Part shown: piece after piece, positions 1 through 7,464 of the stretch
How positions within the stretch are numbered: position 1 is the first letter of the stretch
Layout: every line of letters starts with the position of its first letter
Assembly: GCF_934643285.1 (NCBI RefSeq)
Contig: NZ_CAKUBT010000026.1
Span: 1-17,776 of the forward strand
DNA: 17,776 nucleotides
From: an uncultured Ellagibacter sp.
Lineage (GTDB): Bacteria; Actinomycetota; Coriobacteriia; Coriobacteriales; Eggerthellaceae
Reading direction: 5' to 3'
Translations under genes and position numbers: made by a program
The notes under the pieces: generated by a model
Told to the model about the DNA's origin: nothing
The model's database searches: none
The model's input: only the letters and a program-made list of their open reading frames with translations

Positions 1-348
1 CTTGCTCTCGAAGGTCTTGCCGACAGGCACCCGCTCTCCCTTTCAGGCGGGGAGCGCCAACGGCTTTCCATCGCTGCTGGCTTGCTTTCGAGTGCCCGCG
101 CGATGATTCTCGACGAGCCTACGAGTGGCTTGGATTATCGCAACATGCGTCGAATAGATGCCCAAATCGCGCGTATGCGCGATGCGGGAATCGCTGTCTG
201 CGTTGTCTCGCACGACTATGAATTCCTCTGCTCGGCATGCGATGAGATAGCCCTGGTCGAAGACGGGCGCATCGCCGAGCGCTTCCCCTTAAACAAGGCA
301 ACACTTCCGAAGTTGAAGCTCAATTTCGGGTTTGCAGAAATACAGTAA
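1..348 (+). CDS. ECF-type ABC transporter ATPase, C-terminal part (5' end outside window)
   Basis: The reading frame is open from base 1 and ends at a TAA at 346-348, so only the last 115 residues are present. They hold the second half of an ABC nucleotide-binding domain: the signature LSGGERQRL at about residues 19-27, Walker B ending MILDEP, the D-loop SGLD, and an H-loop His in VVSHD. Walker A lies outside the window. The next gene is an S-component-like membrane protein 18 bp downstream, which suggests that this is an energy-coupling-factor (EcfA-type) subunit that powers import through an EcfT/S complex. The C-terminal tail is short and has no extra domain. Membership of the ABC ATPases is certain; the ECF assignment is inferred from the neighbour, and the substrate cannot be read from this fragment. 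Confidence 0.85.
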   Translation, partial: LALEGLADRHPLSLSGGERQRLSIAAGLLSSARAMILDEPTSGLDYRNMRRIDAQIARMRDAGIAVCVVSHDYEFLCSACDEIALVEDGRIAERFPLNKATLPKLKLNFGFAEIQ

Positions 349-366
349 CAAGAGAAAGGTTTCACA

Positions 367-990
367 ATGACAAGTAAAGCAACAATCGGTTCTGCCGCCA
401 AGGAACGTAATGGCTTGAGCCCGAAAGACTTCGTCTTTATCGCCGTGTTCGGCATCCTTTTGTTCCTAGTGTTCATGGTGTTCTCAATTATCTTTAGCGC
501 GAATGCCAACCTGTGCTGGTTTACTCACACGGTAGGCGCGTTGTTCGCTGGTACCGTGTTCATGTACCTGGCCTATCGCGTCCCGAAGCGCGGCGCGATT
601 GCCATCATGGGCATTATCGTTGGTGCGGTCGGCCTTCTGATGGGTATGTTCTGGAGCGGTCCTGTCGGCATTGTTGTGGGCGGCATCGTGGCAGACCTTA
701 TCGCTGGCGACCCACAAAAGCGCACGAAGACCAAGCTTATCTGTGCCTTTGCCGCGTTCACGTTCTGCTTCTGGCTTGGGCAGATCTCTCTCATCCTTAT
801 GATGGGCGAGGCCTATGCCGAGATGTGCGTTCAAGCCGGCATGACCCTCGAGTACGGCCAAACGCTCGTTAACTCGATTCTAAGCCCAATGGGTGTCGTT
901 ACCGGCGCTGCCACCATCGCTGGCGGCCTCGTCGGCGGCTTCATCGGTACCAAGGTGTTCTCGAAGCACTTTGCCAAGCTTGGCATGTAG
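367..990 (+). CDS. Trep_Strep-type (MptD-like) ECF transporter S component
   Basis: This 207-residue protein is very hydrophobic, with about five to six membrane segments (roughly residues 21-43, 53-70, 75-97, 99-115, 124-147 and 173-194). It has no signal peptide and no catalytic motif. Its length, the short N-terminal tail and the small-residue-rich helices (for example GPVGIVVGGIVADLIAGD at 98-115) fit the TIGR02185 'Trep_Strep' family of ECF substrate-binding proteins. The start is supported by AGAAAGG at 353-359, seven bases before the ATG. It sits between an ATPase (18 bp upstream) and two ABC half-transporters (27 bp downstream), probably in one operon. In such systems the S component binds the ligand and docks on EcfT/EcfA. 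The ligand is not known; a metal chelate, haem or small cofactor is a guess from the company it keeps. Confidence 0.75.
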   Translation: MTSKATIGSAAKERNGLSPKDFVFIAVFGILLFLVFMVFSIIFSANANLCWFTHTVGALFAGTVFMYLAYRVPKRGAIAIMGIIVGAVGLLMGMFWSGPVGIVVGGIVADLIAGDPQKRTKTKLICAFAAFTFCFWLGQISLILMMGEAYAEMCVQAGMTLEYGQTLVNSILSPMGVVTGAATIAGGLVGGFIGTKVFSKHFAKLGM

Positions 991-1017
991 ATTAACGGCC
1001 GGGAGGTAAATAAGGCA

Positions 1018-2886
1018 ATGAACCGGGAAGACGGTACTCTAACAGCGGGAGTGGGAAAGGACGTGGGGAAAGAAGGTCCTGCCAAGAAGAAGAACGCGAT
1101 TCTCGAGCTTTTGGGATTCGCCGGCAGGCGGCGGGCCTTGGCGTATGCGGGATGCGGTCTTTCGGTGCTGAACGCCGCGCTCGCCGTGATGCCCCTCGTA
1201 TGCGTGTGGTTCGTGGTTCGTGACTTGGTTTTGGTGTACCCGAACTGGGACGAAGCATCATCGGCTGCAATGTGGTCTGTGCTTGCTGTGTCGTTCGCCG
1301 TGCTGGGCATCATCGTGTATTTCGGTGCGCTCATGGCCTCGCATCTGGCGGCCTTTCGCATTGCGGCAAATATGCGCAAGGCGATGGTGCGTCACGTGGC
1401 GCAGATCCCAATGGGATATTTCAGCGTGCACTCGTCGGGGGAGATGCGCCGCGTGATCGACGGGTGTGCGGGCCAGACAGAAGACCTTATCGCCCACAAG
1501 CTGCCCGATTTTGTTGGCTCTTTCGCCACCCCGGTGATCTTCTTCGTCGTGGCGTTCCTGTTCGACTGGAGGATGGGACTTCTGTGCCTCATCCCCATTG
1601 CCGTTTCCTTCGCCGCGATGTGGTGGATGATGGGCCGCGAGGATGCGAAGGGTGGCCGCCATTTCATGGAGCTTTACCAGGCGGCCCTCATGCGCATGAG
1701 TGCTGCGGCAACCGAATACGTTCGTGGTATACCCGTGGTAAAGGTATTCCAGCAGACGGTGTTTTCGTTCAAAGCATTCCACGAGGCAGTCATCGACTAT
1801 CGCGACATGGCGACGAACTATACCGAGTATTGCCGACGACCCCAAGTCGTGCAGCTGGTCGCGATCAACTCGACTTTCGCGGTGCTCGTGCCTGCAGGCA
1901 TTGCGCTTGCGGCCGTCGCACCTGATTTCCCGGCTTTCCTGATTGACTTCCTGTTCTATGCGTTCTTCTCGGCGATGACAACAACGATGATGTCGAAGGT
2001 CATGTATTCGTCGGAGGCCGTCATGATCGCCGAAGACGCACTGCGGCGGATGAACACGATCATGGAGGTCGCTCCCATCGACGAGGTGGAGCCTGCGGAA
2101 GCGCTTCATCCGAAGGAGGCGAGCATCGAGCTTGCGGGCGTAAGCTTCTCGTACCCAGGTTCCAGGGAACCGGCGCTTCGTAACGTATCGATTTCCGTTC
2201 CCGCCAGGGCGACGGTGGCTCTCGTCGGGCCGTCGGGCGGGGGCAAGTCGACGCTCGCGTCGCTCGTCCCGCGCTTCTGGGATGCAGATGAGGGTGCCGT
2301 TCTTGTGGGCGGGGCAGATGTGCGACGTATTCCCGCCGAGGAGCTGATGGGTGCCGTTTCCTTCGTGTTTCAAAACGATCAGCTGTTCAAGCGGAGCTTG
2401 GCCGACAACGTGCGTGCGGGTCGCCCCGATGCGAGTGATGCCGAGGTGCTCGCGGCGCTCCATGCGGCCCAGTGCGACGACATCATCGCCAAGTTCCCCG
2501 ATGGTGTGAGCACCGTGGTGGGAAAAGAGGGCGTGTACCTTTCCGGGGGAGAGCGTCAGCGCATCGCGCTTGCGCGTGCCATTCTGAAAGGCGCCCCGAT
2601 CGTGGTTCTCGACGAGGCGACGGCGTTTGCCGACCCCGAAAACGAGGCGTTGATCCAGGCTGCTCTTGCGACGCTTTGCAAAGACAAGACGGTGCTTATG
2701 ATTGCGCACCGTCTGTCCACAGTCGCGAATGCGGATCGCATTTTCGTCATCGATCGGGGTTCTCTTGTGGAACAGGGCACCCACGAAGAACTTGTCGCGC
2801 AGGGCGGGCTGTATGCGCGCATGTGGCAAGACTACCGAACCAGCGCGATGTGGAGGATCGAAGGGGGTGACAACCGTGCGGCGTAG
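1018..2886 (+). CDS. ABC half-transporter, fused membrane and ATPase domains (first of pair)
   Basis: A 622-residue type IV (exporter-fold) half-transporter. Residues 1-25 are a charged cytoplasmic tail. About 40-335 form the transmembrane domain, and about 368-605 the nucleotide-binding domain. The ATPase motifs are intact: Walker A GPSGGGKST (404-412), Q-loop Gln452, signature LSGGE (508-512), Walker B ending LDE (531-533) and H-loop His564. The D-loop reads ATAFADPENE (534-543) instead of the usual SALD type. From memory, this form is common in the YbtPQ/IrtAB branch, whose members have an exporter fold but import siderophores. GGGAGG at 1001-1006 lies upstream of the ATG. The stop overlaps the start of the next half-transporter, so the two are translationally coupled and probably form a heterodimer. 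Transport direction and substrate are not shown by the sequence. Confidence 0.88.
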   Translation: MNREDGTLTAGVGKDVGKEGPAKKKNAILELLGFAGRRRALAYAGCGLSVLNAALAVMPLVCVWFVVRDLVLVYPNWDEASSAAMWSVLAVSFAVLGIIVYFGALMASHLAAFRIAANMRKAMVRHVAQIPMGYFSVHSSGEMRRVIDGCAGQTEDLIAHKLPDFVGSFATPVIFFVVAFLFDWRMGLLCLIPIAVSFAAMWWMMGREDAKGGRHFMELYQAALMRMSAAATEYVRGIPVVKVFQQTVFSFKAFHEAVIDYRDMATNYTEYCRRPQVVQLVAINSTFAVLVPAGIALAAVAPDFPAFLIDFLFYAFFSAMTTTMMSKVMYSSEAVMIAEDALRRMNTIMEVAPIDEVEPAEALHPKEASIELAGVSFSYPGSREPALRNVSISVPARATVALVGPSGGGKSTLASLVPRFWDADEGAVLVGGADVRRIPAEELMGAVSFVFQNDQLFKRSLADNVRAGRPDASDAEVLAALHAAQCDDIIAKFPDGVSTVVGKEGVYLSGGERQRIALARAILKGAPIVVLDEATAFADPENEALIQAALATLCKDKTVLMIAHRLSTVANADRIFVIDRGSLVEQGTHEELVAQGGLYARMWQDYRTSAMWRIEGGDNRAA

Positions 2887-4621
2887 GCTTCAAGACATTT
2901 TCGCCCTGACCGACCAAGGCATGAAGGACTTTATGCGCGGCGCCGGGTTCTGCGCATTGGCGAACCTGATGCTGATGCTGCCCATCGTGGTGCTGTACTT
3001 CGTCGCGAGCGATTTCATCAGGTACCTTGGCGAACCTGCTGTCGGCCTGCCTGGCATGGCGCTCTACACAGTGGGAATCGTGGCGGCGCTTGCCGTGATG
3101 TTCATTACGCAGATGTGGGAATATCGTGCGACGTATACGGTGGTGTACCAAGAAAGCGCCCGCAAGCGCATCGCCATCGCGGAGCGTTTGCGCTTGCTCC
3201 CGCTCTCGTTCTTCGGAAAGCGCGATTTGGCCGACCTGACGAGCGTTATCATGAAGGACTGCTCCGACCAGGAGCGCCTGTTCTCGCACACCATGCCGCA
3301 GCTTTTCGGCATGGGCGCTTCGACGCTGGTGTTCGCTGTCATGATGTTCGCGTTCGACTGGAGGCTGGCGGCATCTGCGCTCTGGCCCATCCCCGTAGCG
3401 CTCGCGGCGTTGCTTCTGACCGCGCGCGTCCAGAAGTCGCATACCGCGAAGAAGAACGCGGCGTCCCTTTCGTTCGTCGATGGGCTGCAGGAATACCTTG
3501 AATGCCACCGTGAGATACGCTCGCTCAACAAGGTGAGCGCGTTCCAGGGCGAACTTGACCATTGCATCGATCGTTTCGAGCGAGAGAAGATTGGTGCCGA
3601 ACTGGCTATGGGCGTGGCGGTATGCTCCGCTCAAGGCTTCTTGCGCCTGGGAATCGCATCCGTCATCGTGGTGGGGACGATGCTGCTCGTGGCGGGACGA
3701 GTCGACTTCCTCGTGTTCTTCGTGTATCTGTTGGCGGTGACGAGGGTTTACGATCCCATCAACGTTATCTTGCAGGCCATCGCCGAGCTGATGGACATGA
3801 GCTTGAGCCTGGGGCGTATGCGCGCCATCGAGAACGAGCCGATCCAGACGGGTCACACCTCGTTCGAGCCTCAAGGTTATGACGTGGCCTTCGACGACGT
3901 GGGTTTTGCATACGCTGACGGTGAGGATGTCTTGGACGGCGTATCGTTCAAGGCGCGAGAAGGGCAGGTGACGGCGCTTGTGGGCGCGTCTGGCTCGGGC
4001 AAGAGCACGGCTGTCAAGCTCGCTTCGCGTTTTTGGGACGTAAGCTCCGGCGCGGTCTTTGTGGGCGGCGTCGACGTCTCCACTGTCGATCCGGAAACGC
4101 TGCTCTCTTCATTCTCCGAGGTGTTCCAGGACGTGGTGCTTTTCGATGATACCGTGCGTGAGAACATTCGCCTTGGGAAGAAGAACGCTACGGACGAGGA
4201 GGTTCTCGCCGCGGCGAAGGCGGCCCGCTGCGACGAGTTCGTGGAGCGTTTGCCCAACGGCTACGACACGCTGATCGGGGAAAACGGCGGCAGGCTTTCC
4301 GGCGGTGAGCGCCAGCGCATCTCGATTGCGCGCGCCTTGCTGAAAAATGCCCCGATTGTGTTGCTCGATGAAGCCACGGCTTCGCTTGACGTGGAAAACG
4401 AGACGCAGGTGCAAGCTGCTCTCTCCGAGTTGCTTCAAGGCAAGACGGTCCTCGTCATCGCGCATCGCATGCGCACGGTCGACAACGCCGACAAGATCGT
4501 CGTGCTCGAAGGCGGCCGCGTGGTGGAGCAGGGAAGTCCGGCCGAGTTACGCGAAAAGCCCGAAGGCAGGTACCGCCGTATGTTGGAGCTGCAGCGCGAA
4601 AGCGCCGCGTGGACCCTCTAA
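2876..4621 (+). CDS. ABC half-transporter, fused membrane and ATPase domains (second of pair)
   Basis: Partner of the preceding gene, 581 residues from the preferred GTG. That start follows AAGGGGGTGA (2861-2870), a nearly perfect anti-16S match at good spacing; a GTG three codons earlier (2867) is the alternative. An open frame extends upstream to 2702 but lies inside the first transporter and is rejected. The transmembrane domain covers about residues 20-310 and the ATPase domain about 335-575. Motifs: Walker A GASGSGKST (370-378), Q-loop Gln418, signature LSGGE (474-478), Walker B VLLDE (495-499) and H-loop His530. Both halves keep the catalytic glutamate, so neither ATP site looks obviously degenerate. 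The gene closes the operon; no clear terminator follows within about 100 bp, apart from a 7-bp hairpin at 4657-4677 with no T-run. The ECF neighbours suggest uptake or efflux of the same ligand, which remains unidentified. Confidence 0.88.
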   Translation: MRRRLQDIFALTDQGMKDFMRGAGFCALANLMLMLPIVVLYFVASDFIRYLGEPAVGLPGMALYTVGIVAALAVMFITQMWEYRATYTVVYQESARKRIAIAERLRLLPLSFFGKRDLADLTSVIMKDCSDQERLFSHTMPQLFGMGASTLVFAVMMFAFDWRLAASALWPIPVALAALLLTARVQKSHTAKKNAASLSFVDGLQEYLECHREIRSLNKVSAFQGELDHCIDRFEREKIGAELAMGVAVCSAQGFLRLGIASVIVVGTMLLVAGRVDFLVFFVYLLAVTRVYDPINVILQAIAELMDMSLSLGRMRAIENEPIQTGHTSFEPQGYDVAFDDVGFAYADGEDVLDGVSFKAREGQVTALVGASGSGKSTAVKLASRFWDVSSGAVFVGGVDVSTVDPETLLSSFSEVFQDVVLFDDTVRENIRLGKKNATDEEVLAAAKAARCDEFVERLPNGYDTLIGENGGRLSGGERQRISIARALLKNAPIVLLDEATASLDVENETQVQAALSELLQGKTVLVIAHRMRTVDNADKIVVLEGGRVVEQGSPAELREKPEGRYRRMLELQRESAAWTL

Positions 4622-5124
4622 CGCAAAAACGATGTGAGATGGGGCGGTCGGGTACGTGCCGAAGCCCCCATTCGGCATATCTGCGAACCAGAGGCGCAGA
4701 GGAAGTTTTGCCAGCGATATGTTTTGCCTCTTGAAATCACGGGAGCCGATCATGCGGTCGACGTCGGCATGATGCAAAAGTGCCGATCGGCCAAGTGCTT
4801 CGCTACTTGATCGCTGCTTTCGCTCGCAACACCCATGGCAGGACGTTGAGTTTTTGTTTTTGTCCCAAAGGGTGCGGCGGGCCGCCTTTGGAGACTCGAT
4901 AGCGCCGAAAACGCCCGTTTTGAAACTCAACCGCCCTCTAGTCTGCAAGCCGCCAGCTGCAATCGTAAGTGAATTAACGCGGGCGGCTTGCGCGACATTC
5001 GCAAAACCCAAGGTCGCCTGTCTGCGCCATCGACAGGCGAAGTGAGTAGTCTCAAGCGGCTTGCCTATGGGTTGACGAACGGGCTTTGAGATTCCGCTGA
5101 CGTCCGGAAACGCTTCGAGCTCCC
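4622..5124. other. Gene-less region with a chain of perfect inverted repeats (possible structured RNA)
   Basis: No convincing gene is seen. A minus-strand frame stays open across it but reads as low-complexity, unrecognisable protein. The region holds a chain of inverted repeats: GTTGAGTTT (4845-4853) with AAACTCAAC (4923-4931), which encloses CCAAAGG (4865-4871) with CCTTTGG (4885-4891) and AAAAC/GTTTT (4908-4921); GCAAGCCGCC (4945-4954) with GGCGGCTTGC (4982-4991); TCGCCTGTC (5014-5022) with GACAGGCGA (5032-5040); and CTCAAGC (5051-5057) with a bulged partner at 5083-5090. Several perfect 9-10-bp pairs in 250 bp suggest a structured RNA or a dispersed repeat. The strand is not determined. 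Confidence 0.45.
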
Positions 5125-5153
5125 TTGAATTTTCAGACAGTACCTGATATAAG
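5125..5153 (+). promoter_or_regulatory. Predicted promoter for the DUF3800 gene
   Basis: A -35 box TTGAAT (5125-5130) and a -10 box TATAAG (5148-5153) are separated by exactly 17 bases, and a TG at 5145-5146 gives an extended -10. Transcription would start near 5160, so the leader to the DUF3800 ATG is about 70 nt and contains a complete intrinsic terminator. Confidence 0.6.
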
Positions 5154-5186
5154 TTAATTGGTTTTCCGTTAGGAAGGCTTCCAAGT

Positions 5187-5216
5187 GCCGGGGACGTTTT
5201 CCCCGGCTTTTTTCTT
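5187..5216 (+). terminator. Rho-independent terminator in front of DUF3800 (possible attenuator)
   Basis: A perfect 8-bp stem, GCCGGGGA (5187-5194) with TCCCCGGC (5200-5207), a 5-nt loop and a run of six T (5208-5213) make a textbook intrinsic terminator on the plus strand. It ends four bases before the ribosome-binding site of the DUF3800 gene. It may end the upstream ABC operon or a short RNA, or act as an attenuator for DUF3800. Its place downstream of the predicted promoter favours the last two. Confidence 0.85.
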
Positions 5217-5229
5217 ATCCAGGAGAACA

Positions 5230-5901
5230 ATGCGAGAACTCAGCATCTTCGTCGACGAGTCGGGTAGCGACGGCCTCTCCGACCGCCACTACCTGCTCAC
5301 CGTCGTCATGCACGACCAATCCGAGAGCATCGCAGATTCGATTGCGGCATATGAGGGTGCCCTTCGCGCCAAGGGGCTCCCCGACATACCCTTCCACGCC
5401 TCCCCGCTCATGAACGGCAAGGACCAGTACTCGGGGCTCGACCTGAGGACGCGCAAGATGCTGCTCGGCTCGTTCCGCGTCTTCTTCCGCCACATGCCCG
5501 TGAGGTACCGCACCTTCGCGTACGCGACCAAAGAGTTCGCCTCGCTCGATAAGCTCGCGGCGGCGATGCGCAGGGACATCGTGAACTTTCTGTTCGACAA
5601 CCTCGCGCAGCTGCAGGCATACGACGCGGTCAAGGTCTACTACGACAACGGCCAGCACTCCATCGCCGAGTCCCTCCATCGCGCGATCGAGTACGCGCTG
5701 TCGAAGGACGCGGTCATCTACCGATCGGCGCAGCCTTCCGAGTACCGCCTGTCGCAGGCGGCGGACTACATCTGCACCATGGAACTCACCGCGATCAAGT
5801 ACGCCGAGCACGCCGCCACCGCCACAGATGAGAAATTCTTCGGCAAGTGGTCCGATTTCAAGAAGGGCATACTGAAGGAGACGCGCAAGAAGCTCGTCTA
5901 A
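5230..5901 (+). CDS. DUF3800 domain protein
   Basis: A 223-residue soluble protein, with start ATG 5230 set by AGGAGA at 5221-5226. The longer frame from GTG 5185 runs through the terminator hairpin and is rejected. The N-terminus FVDESGSDG has the DESG motif (residues 9-12) typical of DUF3800. An Asp in VYYDNG (139) and QAAD (176-179) follow, and the protein ends in a basic tail FKKGILKETRKKLV. The spaced acidic residues resemble an RNase H-like metal site, so a nuclease role is plausible but inferred; I know of no demonstrated activity. The gene stands alone. It is preceded by a promoter, a terminator and a highly structured non-coding region, and a relic of a second DUF3800 gene lies about 750 bp downstream. 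Structured RNA motifs linked to DUF3800 genes have been reported from comparative genomics (from memory), which makes this upstream region notable. Confidence 0.85.
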   Translation: MRELSIFVDESGSDGLSDRHYLLTVVMHDQSESIADSIAAYEGALRAKGLPDIPFHASPLMNGKDQYSGLDLRTRKMLLGSFRVFFRHMPVRYRTFAYATKEFASLDKLAAAMRRDIVNFLFDNLAQLQAYDAVKVYYDNGQHSIAESLHRAIEYALSKDAVIYRSAQPSEYRLSQAADYICTMELTAIKYAEHAATATDEKFFGKWSDFKKGILKETRKKLV

Positions 5902-6118
5902 CGAAACGCCGGCAATGCCGTGCTCGTTGCGGGATTTCGTCGAGACGTGCCGCCGCCATTGGTTACGCGCATGTCCGAAGCGAACCAGCGCCTTGTCGCC
6001 GTCTACTTCCATGAACAGTCGCAAAGAAGTTCATGGCCCGCCAGCATGCCCATGCGGAACCAGCCTCGTTTCGTCCTCGGGGGCAAAAACCGCGCGTCTA
6101 CTCACTTGGGATAAATCC

Positions 6119-6177
6119 TTACTCCCATTCCTCCGAATACCGTCCAGTGCTTTGCCGTCTTGGAATGCGGGGAGTAA
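6119..6177. repeat. Long stem-loop, 13 paired bases with a bulge
   Basis: TTACTCCC (6119-6126) pairs with GGGAGTAA (6170-6177), and ATTCC (6127-6131) with GGAAT (6162-6166). Three bases (6167-6169) bulge on one side and the loop is 30 nt. It belongs to no gene. Similar GGAGTAAA words recur just downstream at about 6200, so it may be part of a repeat or of a small RNA. Confidence 0.5.
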
Positions 6178-6211
6178 ATAGCGAAATCGCAGGTGAAATG
6201 GAGTAAAAGGG

Positions 6212-6250
6212 CAAAGAAAAAGCCTCCGTCCCAACATGGAAACGGAGGCT
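6212..6250 (-). terminator. Rho-independent terminator, minus strand, with no visible gene
   Basis: AGCCTCCGT (6221-6229) pairs perfectly with ACGGAGGCT (6242-6250). On the minus strand the stem is followed by a T-rich tract (6220-6212, TTTTTCTTT). The closest possible coding sequence upstream on that strand is the broken DUF3800 relic, about 400 bp away, so this terminator either ended that lost gene's transcript or ends an unannotated RNA. Confidence 0.7.
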
Positions 6251-6647
6251 CGATAATCGGTTTTACTCACCAATGTCGCTGGTGGCTTTGCCGTGACCCT
6301 CGTACGAAACGAAACTCAGCAGCACAGTGCGGCACTCAAAAGAGCAGGTCAGAACCCTGTCAGCCTACTCCCACTCTGCAGTTAAAAACCTTTTCCAGTT
6401 TGCTCCAGTTTGTCTTATTCGCACTCAGTCTCAAAAATTGCCGCGAGTCCATGGGGTCAAATCTGGGTCATGGATTTCGGGGCGGGGCAGGGCGCTTTCG
6501 TGGACCATGGCGAACGGAAGAGGTGCCTCGCGTGATTTCGAGGACAGGCAAGCCTATGAGTTACCTGGGGGTTTGAGGAATTGAAGCACCGCCCAGTGAG
6601 AGGGCTTGATGCCAGGGTCGGCGCAGGGCGACGCTCTGCGCCGCTCG

Positions 6648-6802
6648 CTACACCAAGCGCTTCTTGCGAAGCTCCTTCAGGTAGTTCTTCTTGAAGTAGC
6701 GGTTGGGGCGAAGGATATCCTTTCGGTTCCGCCGGCCTCGTTCGTTTCGTGCTTGATCGCGGCAAGCTCTATCTCGCAGATAAACCACGCTGATTTGGGA
6801 TT
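6648..6802 (-). pseudogene. Relic of a second DUF3800 gene (C-terminal part, frameshifted)
   Basis: Read on the minus strand, this stretch gives AWFICEIELAAIKHE and then, after a change of frame near 6725, RYFKKNYLKELRKKRLV and a TAG (6648-6650). The intact DUF3800 gene has YICTMELTAIKYAE and FKKGILKETRKKLV at the same places, so the two parts match the last 45 or so residues of that family in order. The frame break and the missing N-terminal three quarters, including the DESG motif, show that it is not functional. It stops about 20 bp from the 3' end of the TetR-type gene. It is on the opposite strand to the intact copy and is not identical to it, so it is an old diverged copy or the remains of a different family member. 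Confidence 0.7.
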
Positions 6803-6820
6803 GAGGTAGCATGGCGGATA

Positions 6821-7432
6821 CTAGGATTCAACCCGTTCTGCCTCTGGAATAGGGTTAATCTGCATTCCTTCGACTCCCCGCGTTGTTATCATGCCCGCCA
6901 GCATTGCCATGTGCCCGGGATCGGAGGGGCACCCTTCCGCAAGCCAACTTTCTAGCAAGCCCAGCAAGCCTGCGTTCACATACGATTGGAAAAACGGTTG
7001 TTGCGCTGAATCAATTTTCCCATACGAATGCCCGATGACCTTCTGAAAGGATTCGTTCATCAACTCCGTTGCGCGCGCTCTCGCCCTCGCAGGAGCGTTT
7101 TTTGAAAAAATAAAGCCTGCTTGCTCGCGATGATCGGCGACGTAGGCGAAGAGGAGCCGCAGGATGGGGAAGCCGTGGGGGTCGGAATCGTCGGCCATGC
7201 AGCGCGAGATATCCTTTTCAAGCTCGGAAAGGACTTGGTCGCAGATCTTTTCGGCGAGATCGTAGACGTCTCGATAATGCAGGTAGAAGGTGCCTCGCGA
7301 GATGCAGCTGTCGTCGACAATCTGCGAGACCGTTATTTTTTGGAGCGGTAGTTGGGCAGCTTGTTTGAAGAAAGCCTGCTCTATGGCCGATCGTGTGCGT
7401 TGGGCTTGTTGGTTGTTCTTTACGTTGGACAT
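6821..7432 (-). CDS. TetR/AcrR-family transcriptional regulator
   Basis: A 203-residue protein with an N-terminal helix-turn-helix of TetR type: residues about 31-54 read QKITVSQIVDDSCISRGTFY followed by LHYRD, the typical recognition-helix pattern. The rest, about residues 60-203, is a helical ligand-binding and dimerisation domain with no recognisable ligand motif. I place the start at ATG 7432, preceded by GGAAGG, rather than at the upstream ATG 7480. The longer start would add 16 residues not typical of the family and would cover an inverted repeat. The gene is divergent from the YhgE/Pip-like gene, with 147 bp between the starts that hold several palindromes. It most likely represses that gene and itself, as is common for such pairs. 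Its inducer is unknown. Confidence 0.85.
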   Translation of the reverse strand: MSNVKNNQQAQRTRSAIEQAFFKQAAQLPLQKITVSQIVDDSCISRGTFYLHYRDVYDLAEKICDQVLSELEKDISRCMADDSDPHGFPILRLLFAYVADHREQAGFIFSKNAPARARARATELMNESFQKVIGHSYGKIDSAQQPFFQSYVNAGLLGLLESWLAEGCPSDPGHMAMLAGMITTRGVEGMQINPIPEAERVES

Positions 7433-7464
7433 GCGAAACCTTCCCGAAAACTGAACAAGGTAGT

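Larger units (their letters stand above)
5902..6647. other. Gene-poor stretch between DUF3800 and its relic
   Basis: No gene can be supported; short frames on both strands lack recognisable motifs, and those checked have no clear ribosome-binding site. It contains the stem-loop at 6119-6177, a minus-strand terminator at 6212-6250, a tandem TCCAGTTTG pair (6394-6402 and 6404-6412) and a 7-bp hairpin, GGCGCAG (6620-6626) with CTGCGCC (6636-6642). Together with the broken gene that follows, it looks like a decayed insertion region. Confidence 0.5.

Noticed and set aside
2702..2875. Longer N-terminus of the second ABC half-transporter
   Set aside because: It lies inside the ATPase domain of the first transporter in another frame; the strong ribosome-binding site at 2861-2870 sets the start at 2876 (or 2867).
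4657..4677. Hairpin after the ABC operon as its terminator
   Set aside because: The 7-bp stem has no T-run after it on either strand.
5185..5229. Upstream GTG start for the DUF3800 gene
   Set aside because: It would put the intrinsic terminator inside the coding sequence and has no ribosome-binding site; ATG 5230 has a good one and gives the family N-terminus.
4547..5230. Minus-strand open frame of 227 codons across the gap after the ABC genes
   Set aside because: It overlaps the end of the ABC gene and the terminator, has no recognisable family, and its sequence follows the palindromes; chance opening in GC-rich DNA is more likely.
6394..6412. Tandem TCCAGTTTG pair as a possible repeat array
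   Set aside because: Only two copies, with no further units; too little to call a CRISPR, an iteron set or another array.
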